Shown: one piece after another, positions 1 through 5,760 of the stretch
Layout of the letters: each line of letters begins with the position of its first letter
How positions within the stretch are numbered: the stretch's first letter is position 1
DNA from: Pseudomonadota bacterium
GTDB lineage: Bacteria > Pseudomonadota > Alphaproteobacteria > Rhizobiales > Xanthobacteraceae
Length of the DNA: 6,992 nucleotides
Reading direction: 5' to 3'
NCBI GenBank assembly: GCA_023405565.1
Contig: JAEXXW010000319.1
Coordinates: forward strand, 1 to 6,992
Translations under genes and position numbers: made by a program
Notes under the pieces: model-generated
What the model was told of the DNA's origin: nothing
Seen by the model: the letters and a program-made list of their open reading frames with translations, nothing else
Database searches by the model: none

Positions 1-546
1 GGAATAGTCGAGGCCGGCCACGATCTGGAACAGCGAGAGATCGGCATAGGTCACACGCCGCCCGGTGAGATAGGGGCCGCCGCTTGCCTTGATGATGCGC
101 TCGAAATAACCGAGGAATTTCGGCGCCCGGTGGGCGCGGAAATCGTCGGCGCGGCGCTCCGCCTCCGGTTTCTGCTCCTCGTAGTAAAGGCCCGAACCGA
201 TCGGATGATGGGTGTCGTGAATCTCGACAACGAAATCGGCGATCGTCAGTTGCAACTGATGCACCCATAGCCGGCCGGCTTCCGTCTTTGGCGCAAGGCC
301 GCAATGCTGGCCAAGATACAGAAGGATGTTGGGCGTCTGGCCGATGATCAGCTTGCCGGCCTTGAGGAAGGGCGGCGCGAAAGATGGTGTCTTCACCGTC
401 CGCGACTGCATGAGATGCAGCATCTTCTCTTCGCCACGCGGCAGCCGCGCGACATCGACATAGTCGGCGCCCGCCTCCTCCAGCGCCAGACGGACATATT
501 CGCCTCGCCCCTGAATCTCCGGCCAGTAATAGAGCTCATAACGCAT
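1..546 (-). CDS. Glutathione S-transferase family protein, C-terminus cut by window edge
   Basis: The first 182 residues of a cytosolic glutathione S-transferase are present; the rest lies beyond the left edge. Such enzymes conjugate glutathione to electrophiles or act as peroxidases; the substrate cannot be read here. The N-terminal thioredoxin-like half starts YELYYWPEIQGRGEYVR, with Tyr6/Tyr7 where tyrosine-type GSTs carry the catalytic residue and the GRGE turn as in sigma/alpha-like classes. The glutathione-contacting segment VKTPSFAPP (51-59), with its cis-proline turn, and GQTPNILLYLG (69-79, normally Q-S-x-A/T-I) follow. The helical half contains YLTGRRVTYADLSLFQ (159-174), which is the GST N-capping box (Thr166, Asp169). 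The start is set by ATG at 544-546 with GAAAGG seven bases upstream. The gene lies 90 bp downstream of the lectin-like gene on the same strand; co-transcription is possible but not shown. The family is clear, the class is not. Confidence 0.9.
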   Translation of the reverse strand, partial: MRYELYYWPEIQGRGEYVRLALEEAGADYVDVARLPRGEEKMLHLMQSRTVKTPSFAPPFLKAGKLIIGQTPNILLYLGQHCGLAPKTEAGRLWVHQLQLTIADFVVEIHDTHHPIGSGLYYEEQKPEAERRADDFRAHRAPKFLGYFERIIKASGGPYLTGRRVTYADLSLFQIVAGLDYS

Positions 547-636
547 GCGGCGGCCTTTCGAATTCAATGTGCGAGCCGCCACACGGCCTCGAACCGGCGG
601 GGCTGCGATACAGTTACAATACAGGCCGCTTGGCTT

Positions 637-1299
637 CTAGTTCGTCGCAAAGCAATAGAGGAGACCATCACCTCCGGTGCTGCGCAAATCCGCTTGCGAA
701 CAGCCGCCGCCGGGCCCACGCGAGAGATGAGACGAATTCCAGGATTTGGACGGCGGCTCCTCGTTCAGACCCATGCGATCATGATGGCCAAGCATCGCCA
801 TCCCCTCACCGCTCTTTGTCCAGTTGCCACAGGTCCGGTCATCGTTCCCGGAGAATGCCGTTCCATCCGGCTGTGAACCGGTCAGGATATCGTGGCGGTT
901 CGGCTGATCGCCGCGGCCATTGATCACGTCGCCCTTTTCGGAAATGGCGGTCTGTTTGGTGAGGTTGTTGTTGCCATGCAACTCGGCTACGTCCTTGGCG
1001 ATCACGACGCCCTTCGCATTCTGCCACGGCCCTTTGCCAATGCGATCGCGCGCATTCACAGCACCAGCGCCTGGCGTCGAGAGATAGGCGCGCCACGTCT
1101 TGCCACCCGCACCAGCGGTTTGCGCAAGGGCCTGACAATGCTTGTCGGCCCCTTCAAGGCCGCCCAGATTGCCGCCATTGCCGGCCCCGGTGCTGGTCAC
1201 GAAAAACGTCATATCGTTTTGTTGCGCCGCAGCGGGCACAATCGGGGACACAAAGGCCACGGTGAAGAACGCAATCAGTACGGGGATACGTCGTTGCAT
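637..1299 (-). CDS. Secreted endostatin/C-type-lectin-like domain protein
   Basis: A 220-residue exported protein of the type often labelled 'lectin' in Bradyrhizobium. Residues 1-25 are a signal peptide (RR, hydrophobic core, VPAAA before QQ), so the mature protein is periplasmic or extracellular. The rest matches the endostatin-like branch of the C-type-lectin fold: FFVTSTG (32-38), GGLEGADKHCQ (46-56), TWRAYLST (68-75), a GPW motif (90-92), DILTGSQPDG (137-146), TCGNW (156-160) and GLLYCFATN at the C-terminus. Four cysteines (55, 157, 200, 216) suggest two disulfides, probably 55-216 and 157-200 by analogy with endostatin. An in-frame ATG exists 39 codons upstream, but GGAGAGG five bases before 1299, followed directly by the signal peptide, decides this start. 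The ligand is unknown. It is divergent from the coiled-coil gene at 1431. Confidence 0.85.
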   Translation of the reverse strand: MQRRIPVLIAFFTVAFVSPIVPAAAQQNDMTFFVTSTGAGNGGNLGGLEGADKHCQALAQTAGAGGKTWRAYLSTPGAGAVNARDRIGKGPWQNAKGVVIAKDVAELHGNNNLTKQTAISEKGDVINGRGDQPNRHDILTGSQPDGTAFSGNDDRTCGNWTKSGEGMAMLGHHDRMGLNEEPPSKSWNSSHLSRGPGGGCSQADLRSTGGDGLLYCFATN

Positions 1300-1304
1300 G
1301 TTTA

Positions 1305-1311
1305 CCTCTCC
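1305..1311 (-). promoter_or_regulatory. Strong Shine-Dalgarno that fixes the start of the lectin-like gene
   Basis: GGAGAGG on the minus strand lies five bases before the ATG at 1297-1299. It separates this start from an upstream in-frame ATG at 1414-1416, which would put 39 non-signal-like residues in front of the signal peptide. Confidence 0.75.
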
Positions 1312-1317
1312 GGCGTT

Positions 1318-1333
1318 GCGAGCCCAGGCTCGC
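1318..1333. repeat. 16-bp near-perfect palindrome in the divergent gap
   Basis: GCGAGCC and GGCTCGC are exact inverted arms of seven bases separated by CA. The site lies 19 to 34 bases upstream of the lectin-like start, just before its ribosome binding site. It could be an operator or a small hairpin in the leader RNA. The sequence alone does not tell which. Confidence 0.45.
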
Positions 1334-1401
1334 ATGGCCAACACCGGACTCGCGCCGCTATTCAGGTTAATGGACAGCCGCCCTTGAAGCCGGCAGGGTA
1401 T

Positions 1402-1417
1402 CGTGTCACGCGACACG
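1402..1417. repeat. Operator-like inverted repeat CGTGTC-N4-GACACG
   Basis: Six-base exact arms flank ACGC, giving a TGTC-N4-GACA core 13 bases upstream of the coiled-coil gene start (1431) and at the far side of the divergent gap from the lectin-like gene. The geometry is that of a dimeric repressor half-site pair, but no regulator can be named. It may also be a hairpin next to the weak ribosome binding site. Confidence 0.35.
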
Positions 1418-1430
1418 GTGGTGGCAGTGT

Positions 1431-2183
1431 ATGGACGGACTGATGGGCAGCTCCATTCCTCTGGACTATTTCATGGTTGGCGGCATCGGCTTTCTCGCCG
1501 CGTGGCTGATGGCTGTCATGGTCCTGCCGGCCGTTCACCATCGCGCCGTCCGGCTGACACGCAACAAACTCGAACAATTGCCGCTGTCGATCCAGGAGAT
1601 GCGCGCGGAAAAGGACAGCATCCGCGCCGGCTTTGCCGCGGCGACGACAAAACTCGAAATGAGTCTCGCCCAATTGCGCGAGAAGACAGCCGCGCACGCG
1701 ACGGATGCTGCGAAGAAAACGCAGCTCATCGCGCGCCTGAAACAAGAGCTGGAGGCGGTCGATCACGCGCTGAAAGAAACCGAGGCGCGCGAGCAATCCG
1801 CACGCATGGAATTGCGCAACGTCAAGCGCGAGGTCGCCGGCAAGGATGCGGCATTGACCGCAGCCGAACAGGAGATCGCCGCCATCAAGGCAGAGATTGC
1901 GGCGATCGCACCCACGCTGCGGCCGGCATCAAAGCGTCCTGAACCGCGTGTCGCCGATGTCGTCCCGCTCGCACCCTTGCGGGCGCCGCTCGATGTCGTG
2001 CCGCCTCCGACGCGGCTGGTGACACCGACGGCGATGGCACAGACCGGACAGAATGACGATATCGTCACCCGTGCCTGGGCCGAGATCCGCGAGGCCGCAC
2101 AGCGGGTCGATGAGCGCTATGAGGGCATGCCCGTCTTCGGGCGACGGCAATCAACACCCGAGACCGATTCCACAAATCCCTGA
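1431..2183 (+). CDS. Membrane-anchored coiled-coil protein of unknown function
   Basis: A 250-residue protein without a catalytic motif. Residues about 12-33 form one transmembrane helix (DYFMVGGIGFLAAWLMAVMVL). It is followed by a basic stretch (HHRAVRLTRNK), which predicts an N-terminal anchor with the bulk of the protein in the cytoplasm. Residues about 45-160 are a long charged, alanine-rich alpha-helix with coiled-coil character. It opens with PLSIQEMRAEKDSIRAGFA (51-69), a block I recognise from conserved hypothetical proteins of Bradyrhizobium relatives. A proline-rich linker (161-205) leads to a short helical tail, DDIVTRAWAEIREAAQRVDER (209-229). The role is unknown; an architectural or division/envelope scaffold role is a guess from shape only. 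ATG 1431 has only a weak GGTGG upstream, and ATG 1443 is an alternative start. It is divergent from the lectin-like gene and converges on the ATPase gene across the repeat. Confidence 0.82.
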   Translation: MDGLMGSSIPLDYFMVGGIGFLAAWLMAVMVLPAVHHRAVRLTRNKLEQLPLSIQEMRAEKDSIRAGFAAATTKLEMSLAQLREKTAAHATDAAKKTQLIARLKQELEAVDHALKETEAREQSARMELRNVKREVAGKDAALTAAEQEIAAIKAEIAAIAPTLRPASKRPEPRVADVVPLAPLRAPLDVVPPPTRLVTPTAMAQTGQNDDIVTRAWAEIREAAQRVDERYEGMPVFGRRQSTPETDSTNP

Positions 2184-2223
2184 CTTCGGTCCGCGGAGCG
2201 ATTTAAGAGCGGATTCATCTCCG

Positions 2224-2352
2224 CCCTCATCCTGACGAGCGCAACTGCGCGTTTCGAAGGAGAAGGGCGACCTATCCTTCGAGACGGCCGCGGAGTTTGT
2301 CATCGGGCCGCACTATGCGCGGCCCGATTGGCGGCCTCATCAGGATGAGGCC
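2224..2352. repeat. Degenerate palindromic intergenic repeat, Bradyrhizobium-type
   Basis: The outer arms CCTCATCCTGA (2225-2235) and TCAGGATGAGG (2340-2350) are an exact 11-bp inverted repeat about 105 bp apart. Inside lie a second pair, TCGAAGGA (2254-2261) and TCCTTCGA (2275-2282), a third exact 10-bp hairpin (2302-2328), and a terminal palindrome GGCCTCATC-AG-GATGAGGCC (2333-2352). The half-sites CCTCATCCTGA and TCCTTCGAGAC are, from memory, those of the abundant mosaic palindromes between genes in Bradyrhizobium and Rhodopseudomonas. The classic form continues GGAGC; here it reads CGAGC, so the copy has drifted. It lies between two convergent genes and forms the 3' end of the ATPase reading frame. 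Confidence 0.7.
2302..2328. terminator. Stem-loop between convergent genes, possible bidirectional terminator
   Basis: ATCGGGCCGC (2302-2311) and GCGGCCCGAT (2319-2328) form a perfect 10-bp GC-rich stem around the seven-base loop ACTATGC. It lies downstream of the coiled-coil gene (stop at 2183) and just beyond the ATPase stop (2340). Neither strand has a following T-run, so it is either a poor intrinsic terminator or an RNA-stabilising end structure within the repeat. Confidence 0.4.
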
Positions 2353-2903
2353 GACGCGCGTAGACTTATAGAGCTGACAACAAACCTCACCCGTTCCTCG
2401 ACACTCACCCGAGGCAACTCCACAAGTTCATATCCAAGCTCGGTGTAGACCTCGACCATCGCATCATAGGTGCGCTGCGCTTCGTCGAAGTCCTGCTTGC
2501 GCTCGCCATCCTGCGCGTAGATCTCGCGCCAAGGTGGCGCGACAAACACGCGGGGATGATAACGGAAATCCTCCGCAGCTTGCTCGACGTGCGCCGGCAC
2601 CGGCAGAGCTGACAATCGCAGATAGCCGATGACATCGGGAATGCCGCGATCGAAGAATAACGGACCGGCTTGTTGCTGCGCCTTTTCATAGGAGCGGATG
2701 TCCCGCTCCAGCATCTTCCCGGCGAACGCGGCCCGATCCTTCCACGGCAGCGCTTCGCCGCCATTCGCAAGCTGCTCCTGGATCACCGCCCGCCCCGCTT
2801 CGACTATGCGCGCAAAACCGGCCGTCTCCAGCGCTTCGATCAACGTCGTCTTTCCCGAACCCGGACCACCGGTGATGACAAAGAAGCGTTCGTAAATCGA
2901 CAT
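2340..2903 (-). CDS. AAA family ATPase, AAA_28/NadR-kinase-like P-loop NTPase
   Basis: A 187-residue cytoplasmic P-loop protein of the small AAA_28 type, related to nucleoside- and nucleotide-kinase folds. The Walker A motif is GGPGSGKT at 12-19 (Lys18, Thr19). The segment PLFFDRGIPDVIGY (81-94) with Asp85-Arg86 matches the DR-x-x-D region of kinase-like members and is the best Walker B candidate. A lid-like arginine region follows in PPWREIYAQDGERKQDF (123-139, Arg126 and Arg135). The length is normal for the family. The physiological substrate is unknown; phosphate transfer to a small molecule is the family-based guess. ATG 2901-2903 has AGGAG upstream at a rather long spacing of 11 bases. 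The last codons (ending ASASS) and the TGA lie inside the palindromic repeat, so the native C-terminus has probably been replaced or extended. It is divergent from the lipoprotein-like gene. Confidence 0.85.
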   Translation of the reverse strand: MSIYERFFVITGGPGSGKTTLIEALETAGFARIVEAGRAVIQEQLANGGEALPWKDRAAFAGKMLERDIRSYEKAQQQAGPLFFDRGIPDVIGYLRLSALPVPAHVEQAAEDFRYHPRVFVAPPWREIYAQDGERKQDFDEAQRTYDAMVEVYTELGYELVELPRVSVEERVRFVVSSISLRASASS

Positions 2904-2987
2904 TGCCGACGATACTCCTGCTCTTTAGTTTAATGGCCATAAAATATTGGGACCAAGACTGCAGGTCCGTGCCGGCCATATAAAAAA

Positions 2988-3068
2988 ATGATTTTCGGAC
3001 ACGTTCTATTCATTGTTGCTACATTGATTAGTCTGACGGGTGCGTGTCATATCCCGTTCACAAAATGA
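2988..3068 (+). CDS. Signal-peptide/lipobox ORF, probable detached 5' end of the lipoprotein gene
   Basis: ATG 2988 opens 26 codons and ends at TGA 3066-3068. The product has a hydrophobic core (VLFIVATLISL, residues 6-16) running into TGAC at 17-20, then HIPFTK. This looks like a lipoprotein signal with Cys20 as the lipidated residue, although the -3 position is Thr rather than the usual Leu, which is at -4. The n-region lacks a positive charge and no good ribosome binding site is visible. The TGA overlaps ATG 3065 as ATGA. One extra A in the A-run at 3062-3065 would join it in frame to the beta domain downstream, giving a lipoprotein of about 136 residues. It could instead be a real short leader that couples translation to the next frame. 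Confidence 0.5.
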   Translation: MIFGHVLFIVATLISLTGACHIPFTK

Positions 3069-3397
3069 CGCAGCCTGAATCGCGGGTGATTGTGCAAGAC
3101 GAAGGCGGGCAGCCAGTTGAGGGCGCAACAGTCGCGCTCCTTACCCAATTCCACCCGCACCCTCTCGAGCCGACACGACAAATCAAAACAACAGACGCCA
3201 CCGGCACTGCCGCTTTTCCGGAAGTCCGCGAATGGCAAATCGAAACAGTGATGATTCACGGATGGCGGGAGTATTTCTGGAACTGGTGCGTCCAGAAGCC
3301 GGGCTTCAAGACATACGTGACTGGCGGCCGTGATACGAAATTCCAGGAAAAAGCCGACATTAAACTCATGAAAGGAGCTTCGTCGGCTTGCCCGTAG
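3044..3397 (+). CDS. Carboxypeptidase-regulatory-like beta-domain protein, probably lacking its signal peptide by frameshift
   Basis: The frame is open from GTG 3044 (117 residues) or ATG 3065 (110 residues); neither has a convincing ribosome binding site, and the frame is closed by TAG at 3029. Counting from the GTG, residues 14-33 (RVIVQDEGGQPVEGATVALL) and 49-60 (TTDATGTAAFPE) show the V-x-D-x-x-G-x-P-V-x-G-A-x-V ... T-D-x-x-G-x-A-x-F pattern of transthyretin-like/carboxypeptidase-regulatory beta sandwiches. These usually sit outside the cytoplasm. An aromatic block (WREYFWNWCVQKPGF, 74-88) follows. With no export signal in frame, but one ending exactly at this start in the adjacent frame, the gene is best read as a frameshifted or translationally coupled lipoprotein. 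Its composition is somewhat richer in A and T than the neighbours. It converges on the next gene with a 15-bp gap. No function is known. Confidence 0.65.
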   Translation: MSYPVHKMTQPESRVIVQDEGGQPVEGATVALLTQFHPHPLEPTRQIKTTDATGTAAFPEVREWQIETVMIHGWREYFWNWCVQKPGFKTYVTGGRDTKFQEKADIKLMKGASSACP

Positions 3398-3412
3398 ACG
3401 ACACGGCAATCG

Positions 3413-4450
3413 CTACTGCCCTGTCCAGCCCTTCAGCACCGCCGATGTCACGGCACCGCCGACCACACAGGGCAGGCCCATCGCAACCGCGCCGGCCACC
3501 GCGGCGCCCAGACAGCCGAGCGCGATCGCGCCCTCGCCGATACGCCCCGCCACTGTTGCATCGCGCTTGCTGCCAGGTCCCTTGCGCTTGAGATCCTCGA
3601 TCGCGCCGACGGCTTCCTTGCGGAGCGCGGTCAATTGCATCGTATCGGCAGCATCGGTGATCGTTTTCAGAAGCTCCGCCGTCTCTTTCGGCTGATGACG
3701 GATGGCGCGCTTGAGCATGGCCAGCAATTCCGGATTGCGCGAGGAATTCGTGGCAAGGGTGAATTTCGCCATCACGCCGAGCGTCAGCTTGTCGACATTA
3801 TCACGCTCCTTCGACCAAGGCAGAAAGCCGACGATGCGCAGGATCGGGCCGTAGTCGCCGGTCGCAAAATACTTACCCCACAGCATGTCGAGCACCTCCG
3901 GCGATGCGTCGAGCGCCCAATCAACTTCGGGACCCTTCGGCTTCTCACGCGAGAAGAATTGTTTCATCTTGTCGCTGGCCGAAAGCGGCTGCTGCGGCAC
4001 GGTCGCTGTCATCGTCGGCAACGAGCCATCGAAATATTTCGCGATCATCACCGCACGCGTCGGCATGTTCGGCGACTGCTCGGACAACACCTGCTTCCAG
4101 TTCGGCAGACCTGAATGCGCGATGGCGCGCACGATCGCCCAATGATCTTCCGCGTTGATGGGAAAGGCGCGGTCGATCAGCGCGCTCGCACGATCGGGAT
4201 TTGAGCCGATCACGCCGGAGATGAAGCCGACATAGACGCCCGAGCCCTCCGGATCGCGCAGCGCGCCATAACGGCTCATGGCCTGGATCGCGGCCGGCAG
4301 ACGATCCGGCTCCGGCTTTTGGCGATAGCCGTTGATCCAGGTCAGCACATTGTCGGACGAGGAGAAGTCGGCAACGCGCGGTGTCGCAGCAAAACTGGCA
4401 TGATCCGAGACGAGAATAACGGCAGACAACAAGACGATGATGGCGCGCAT
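3413..4450 (-). CDS. Exported protein of unknown function with glycine-rich hydrophobic C-terminus
   Basis: A 345-residue protein that I cannot assign to a named family. Residues 1-22 are a signal peptide (MRAIIVLLSAVILV ... SFAA). The mature part is mostly alpha-helical, with recognisable blocks SRYGALRDPEGSGVYVGFISG (59-79), HWAIVRAIAHSGLPNWK (103-119), a Trp/Pro segment GFLPWSKE (208-215) and regularly spaced helices at 220-290 that hint at a helical-repeat solenoid. A basic stretch (KRKGPGSKRD, 288-297) precedes a glycine/alanine-rich hydrophobic tail (304-337) with GxxxG-like spacing and Cys313 and Cys328, possibly membrane inserted. An in-frame ATG lies 16 codons upstream, but the GGAGGGGAG motif directly before 4450 and the signal peptide favour this start. 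It follows the terminator of the Tim44-domain gene, so it needs its own promoter in 4451-4576. Function is unknown. Confidence 0.8.
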   Translation of the reverse strand: MRAIIVLLSAVILVSDHASFAATPRVADFSSSDNVLTWINGYRQKPEPDRLPAAIQAMSRYGALRDPEGSGVYVGFISGVIGSNPDRASALIDRAFPINAEDHWAIVRAIAHSGLPNWKQVLSEQSPNMPTRAVMIAKYFDGSLPTMTATVPQQPLSASDKMKQFFSREKPKGPEVDWALDASPEVLDMLWGKYFATGDYGPILRIVGFLPWSKERDNVDKLTLGVMAKFTLATNSSRNPELLAMLKRAIRHQPKETAELLKTITDAADTMQLTALRKEAVGAIEDLKRKGPGSKRDATVAGRIGEGAIALGCLGAAVAGAVAMGLPCVVGGAVTSAVLKGWTGQ

Positions 4451-4459
4451 CTCCCCTCC
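4451..4459 (-). promoter_or_regulatory. Ribosome binding site deciding the start of the 345-residue exported protein
   Basis: GGAGGGGAG on the minus strand abuts the ATG at 4448-4450, with the GGAGG core four bases away. It argues against the upstream in-frame ATG at 4496-4498, which would add 16 residues before the signal peptide. Confidence 0.65.
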
Positions 4460-4576
4460 GAAGGCGCGAAAAACCAGGAAGGAATGGAGCACCGGCATTC
4501 GCCGATTTCATGTCGTGGGATAGGCGGGATTTCGCTCGTCGCCGCAATTCAGCCGCACGGCGGACCACCGGACCAC

Positions 4577-4612
4577 CAAAGAAAAAGCCCGGCGGGTCGC
4601 GCCGGGCTTCTC
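4577..4612 (-). terminator. Strong intrinsic terminator of the Tim44-domain gene
   Basis: AAGCCCGGCG (4585-4594) and CGCCGGGCTT (4600-4609) form a perfect 10-bp stem with a five-base loop. Read on the minus strand, the stem is followed by TTTTTCTTT, as expected for a Rho-independent terminator. It begins about 27 bases after the stop at 4637 and separates this gene from the next minus-strand gene. Confidence 0.9.
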
Positions 4613-4636
4613 AAAATTTGCGTTACGCGGCCGGCG

Positions 4637-5626
4637 TTATGCCTGCTGCACTGCTGACAGCAGCCACTCGCCACCACGCGAGCGCATGAAGGTCCAGATC
4701 TCGGTGCGCTCGAACGGCTCCTTGTCGCCATCGACGATCTTGCCGGTCTTGCGTTCGGCGGTGTAGTCGACCGACGAATAGCGCATCGCCACGGTCGCGT
4801 ATTCCTTGTCGCCTTCGCGCCAGGCTTCGGCGAGATCGCCCTGCAGCAGCTTGACGTCGCGGATGGTGTTGACGACGCCGCGGCTGGCATTCTCGGTCAG
4901 TTCCTCGGCGAAATAGCTGACGACTTCCGGCGTTGCGAGTTCACGCAGCTTGCCGATGTCTTCGGCGGTGTAGGCCGCCTGCACGTCGGACAGCCGCTGC
5001 TCGAACGCGTTGAAGTCGGCTTCGCCGATCTCAATGTTGTCGCCACCACCCATCATCGGCGCGCCGCTGCCGCCACCGCCATAAGCCGGCTGCGACACGG
5101 ACTGACGCTCGTAACGGTTGTTGTCCTGCGGACCGGCATTACGCATCGACGGGCCGGCTGCCGTGGCATAGCCCGACGCGTTGCGCCGCTGCCACCAGTT
5201 CCAGAGCAGGCGCGCGACGATCACCACCAGCACAATCTGGATCAGAAGACCCAAAAAGCCAGCAAAACCCGACAGACCGCCAAGCAGACCATTGCCGAAC
5301 AACAGGCCGAACAGACCCGCGCCGAGGAGACCGCCCATCAGGCCACCCATCAGACCCGGACGGTTGAAAAAGCCGCCCCGCGCCGCGCCGGCCTGACCGG
5401 CGGTCGCGGCGGCATTCGGAGCCTGCGGCTGGGTGATCGAGCGGTTGATGGGAGCCGCGGTATTCGGTGCGGTCTGGGTGGGAGGCGGCGCTGTATAAGT
5501 CTTGTTGCCCCGACTGCCAAAGCCGCCGCTCCGGCGCGCCGCATCGGCATCGGCGACCGCCAGAACCAGCATGGCGGCAGCCGCAAGGCCGCATAAAATA
5601 AAGCGAATTTGCATTTTACCCAGCAT
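4637..5626 (-). CDS. Tim44-like domain membrane protein
   Basis: A 329-residue protein of the bacterial Tim44-like family, homologous to the membrane-binding domain of the mitochondrial import-motor scaffold Tim44. Residues 1-29 are a signal sequence ending ADADA, followed by RRSGGFGSRG, typical of the exported subgroup. A Pro/Thr/Ala linker follows (46-80). Residues 92-127 are a glycine-rich hydrophobic stretch (GLMGGLMGGLLGAGLFG and on). A transmembrane helix at about 122-143 ends in LLWNWWQRR. A second flexible, Gly-rich linker reaches 196. The Tim44 domain fills 200-329, with DFNAFEQRLSDVQAAYTAED (204-223), the ATPEVVSYFAEEL block (231-243) and the C-terminal strands ERTEIWTFMRS (306-316) and EWLLSAVQQA (320-329). 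ATG 5624-5626 has GGGAGGA four bases upstream. In bacteria the role is not settled; association with the inner membrane and envelope proteins is inferred. It forms its own unit, ending at the terminator. Confidence 0.92.
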   Translation of the reverse strand: MLGKMQIRFILCGLAAAAMLVLAVADADAARRSGGFGSRGNKTYTAPPPTQTAPNTAAPINRSITQPQAPNAAATAGQAGAARGGFFNRPGLMGGLMGGLLGAGLFGLLFGNGLLGGLSGFAGFLGLLIQIVLVVIVARLLWNWWQRRNASGYATAAGPSMRNAGPQDNNRYERQSVSQPAYGGGGSGAPMMGGGDNIEIGEADFNAFEQRLSDVQAAYTAEDIGKLRELATPEVVSYFAEELTENASRGVVNTIRDVKLLQGDLAEAWREGDKEYATVAMRYSSVDYTAERKTGKIVDGDKEPFERTEIWTFMRSRGGEWLLSAVQQA

Positions 5627-5712
5627 TCGGTCCTCCCAGGACGCATGATCGGCGGCAGATATAAGGGGCGACAGCGCTAAAGTTTAGGGGCGTCAGTGCC
5701 GCATGCCGCCAC

Positions 5713-5740
5713 TGGACCGGGGATGAACACCTGACATAAT
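5713..5740 (+). promoter_or_regulatory. Possible sigma-70-type promoter for the small secreted protein
   Basis: TGGACC (5713-5718) and CATAAT (5735-5740) are separated by 16 bases and resemble -35 and -10 elements, four and five matches of six. The site lies about 57 bases before the ATG at 5798, with a hairpin in between. Matches this weak also occur by chance. Confidence 0.3.
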
Positions 5741-5760
5741 ACTATGCGCATGATGCGTCG

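Noticed and set aside
304..876. Long plus-strand reading frame of 190 codons
   Set aside because: It runs antisense across the end of the lectin-like gene and the start of the GST gene, both of which have clear family motifs. Its product has no recognisable motif and looks like the shadow of GC-rich codons.
892..1443. Plus-strand reading frame of 183 codons opposite the lectin-like gene
   Set aside because: The product is low in motifs, has no ribosome binding site and spans the divergent gap and both inverted repeats. The opposite strand codes a complete secreted domain.
2184..2352. Possible CRISPR-like or mobile-element end because of multiple short repeats
   Set aside because: The repeats are inverted, not regularly spaced direct repeats. 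There are no spacers, no transposase and no target-site duplication; it fits a palindromic intergenic element.
3945..4568. Minus-strand frame of 207 codons overlapping the 345-residue exported protein
   Set aside because: It is in another frame of the same strand, is extremely Arg-rich and lacks a signal or domain. It also runs into the region upstream of the well-placed ribosome binding site.
4560..4577. Short tandem GGACCACC repeat just before the terminator
   Set aside because: Only two adjacent copies of eight bases are present; this is within chance for GC-rich DNA and has no evident role.
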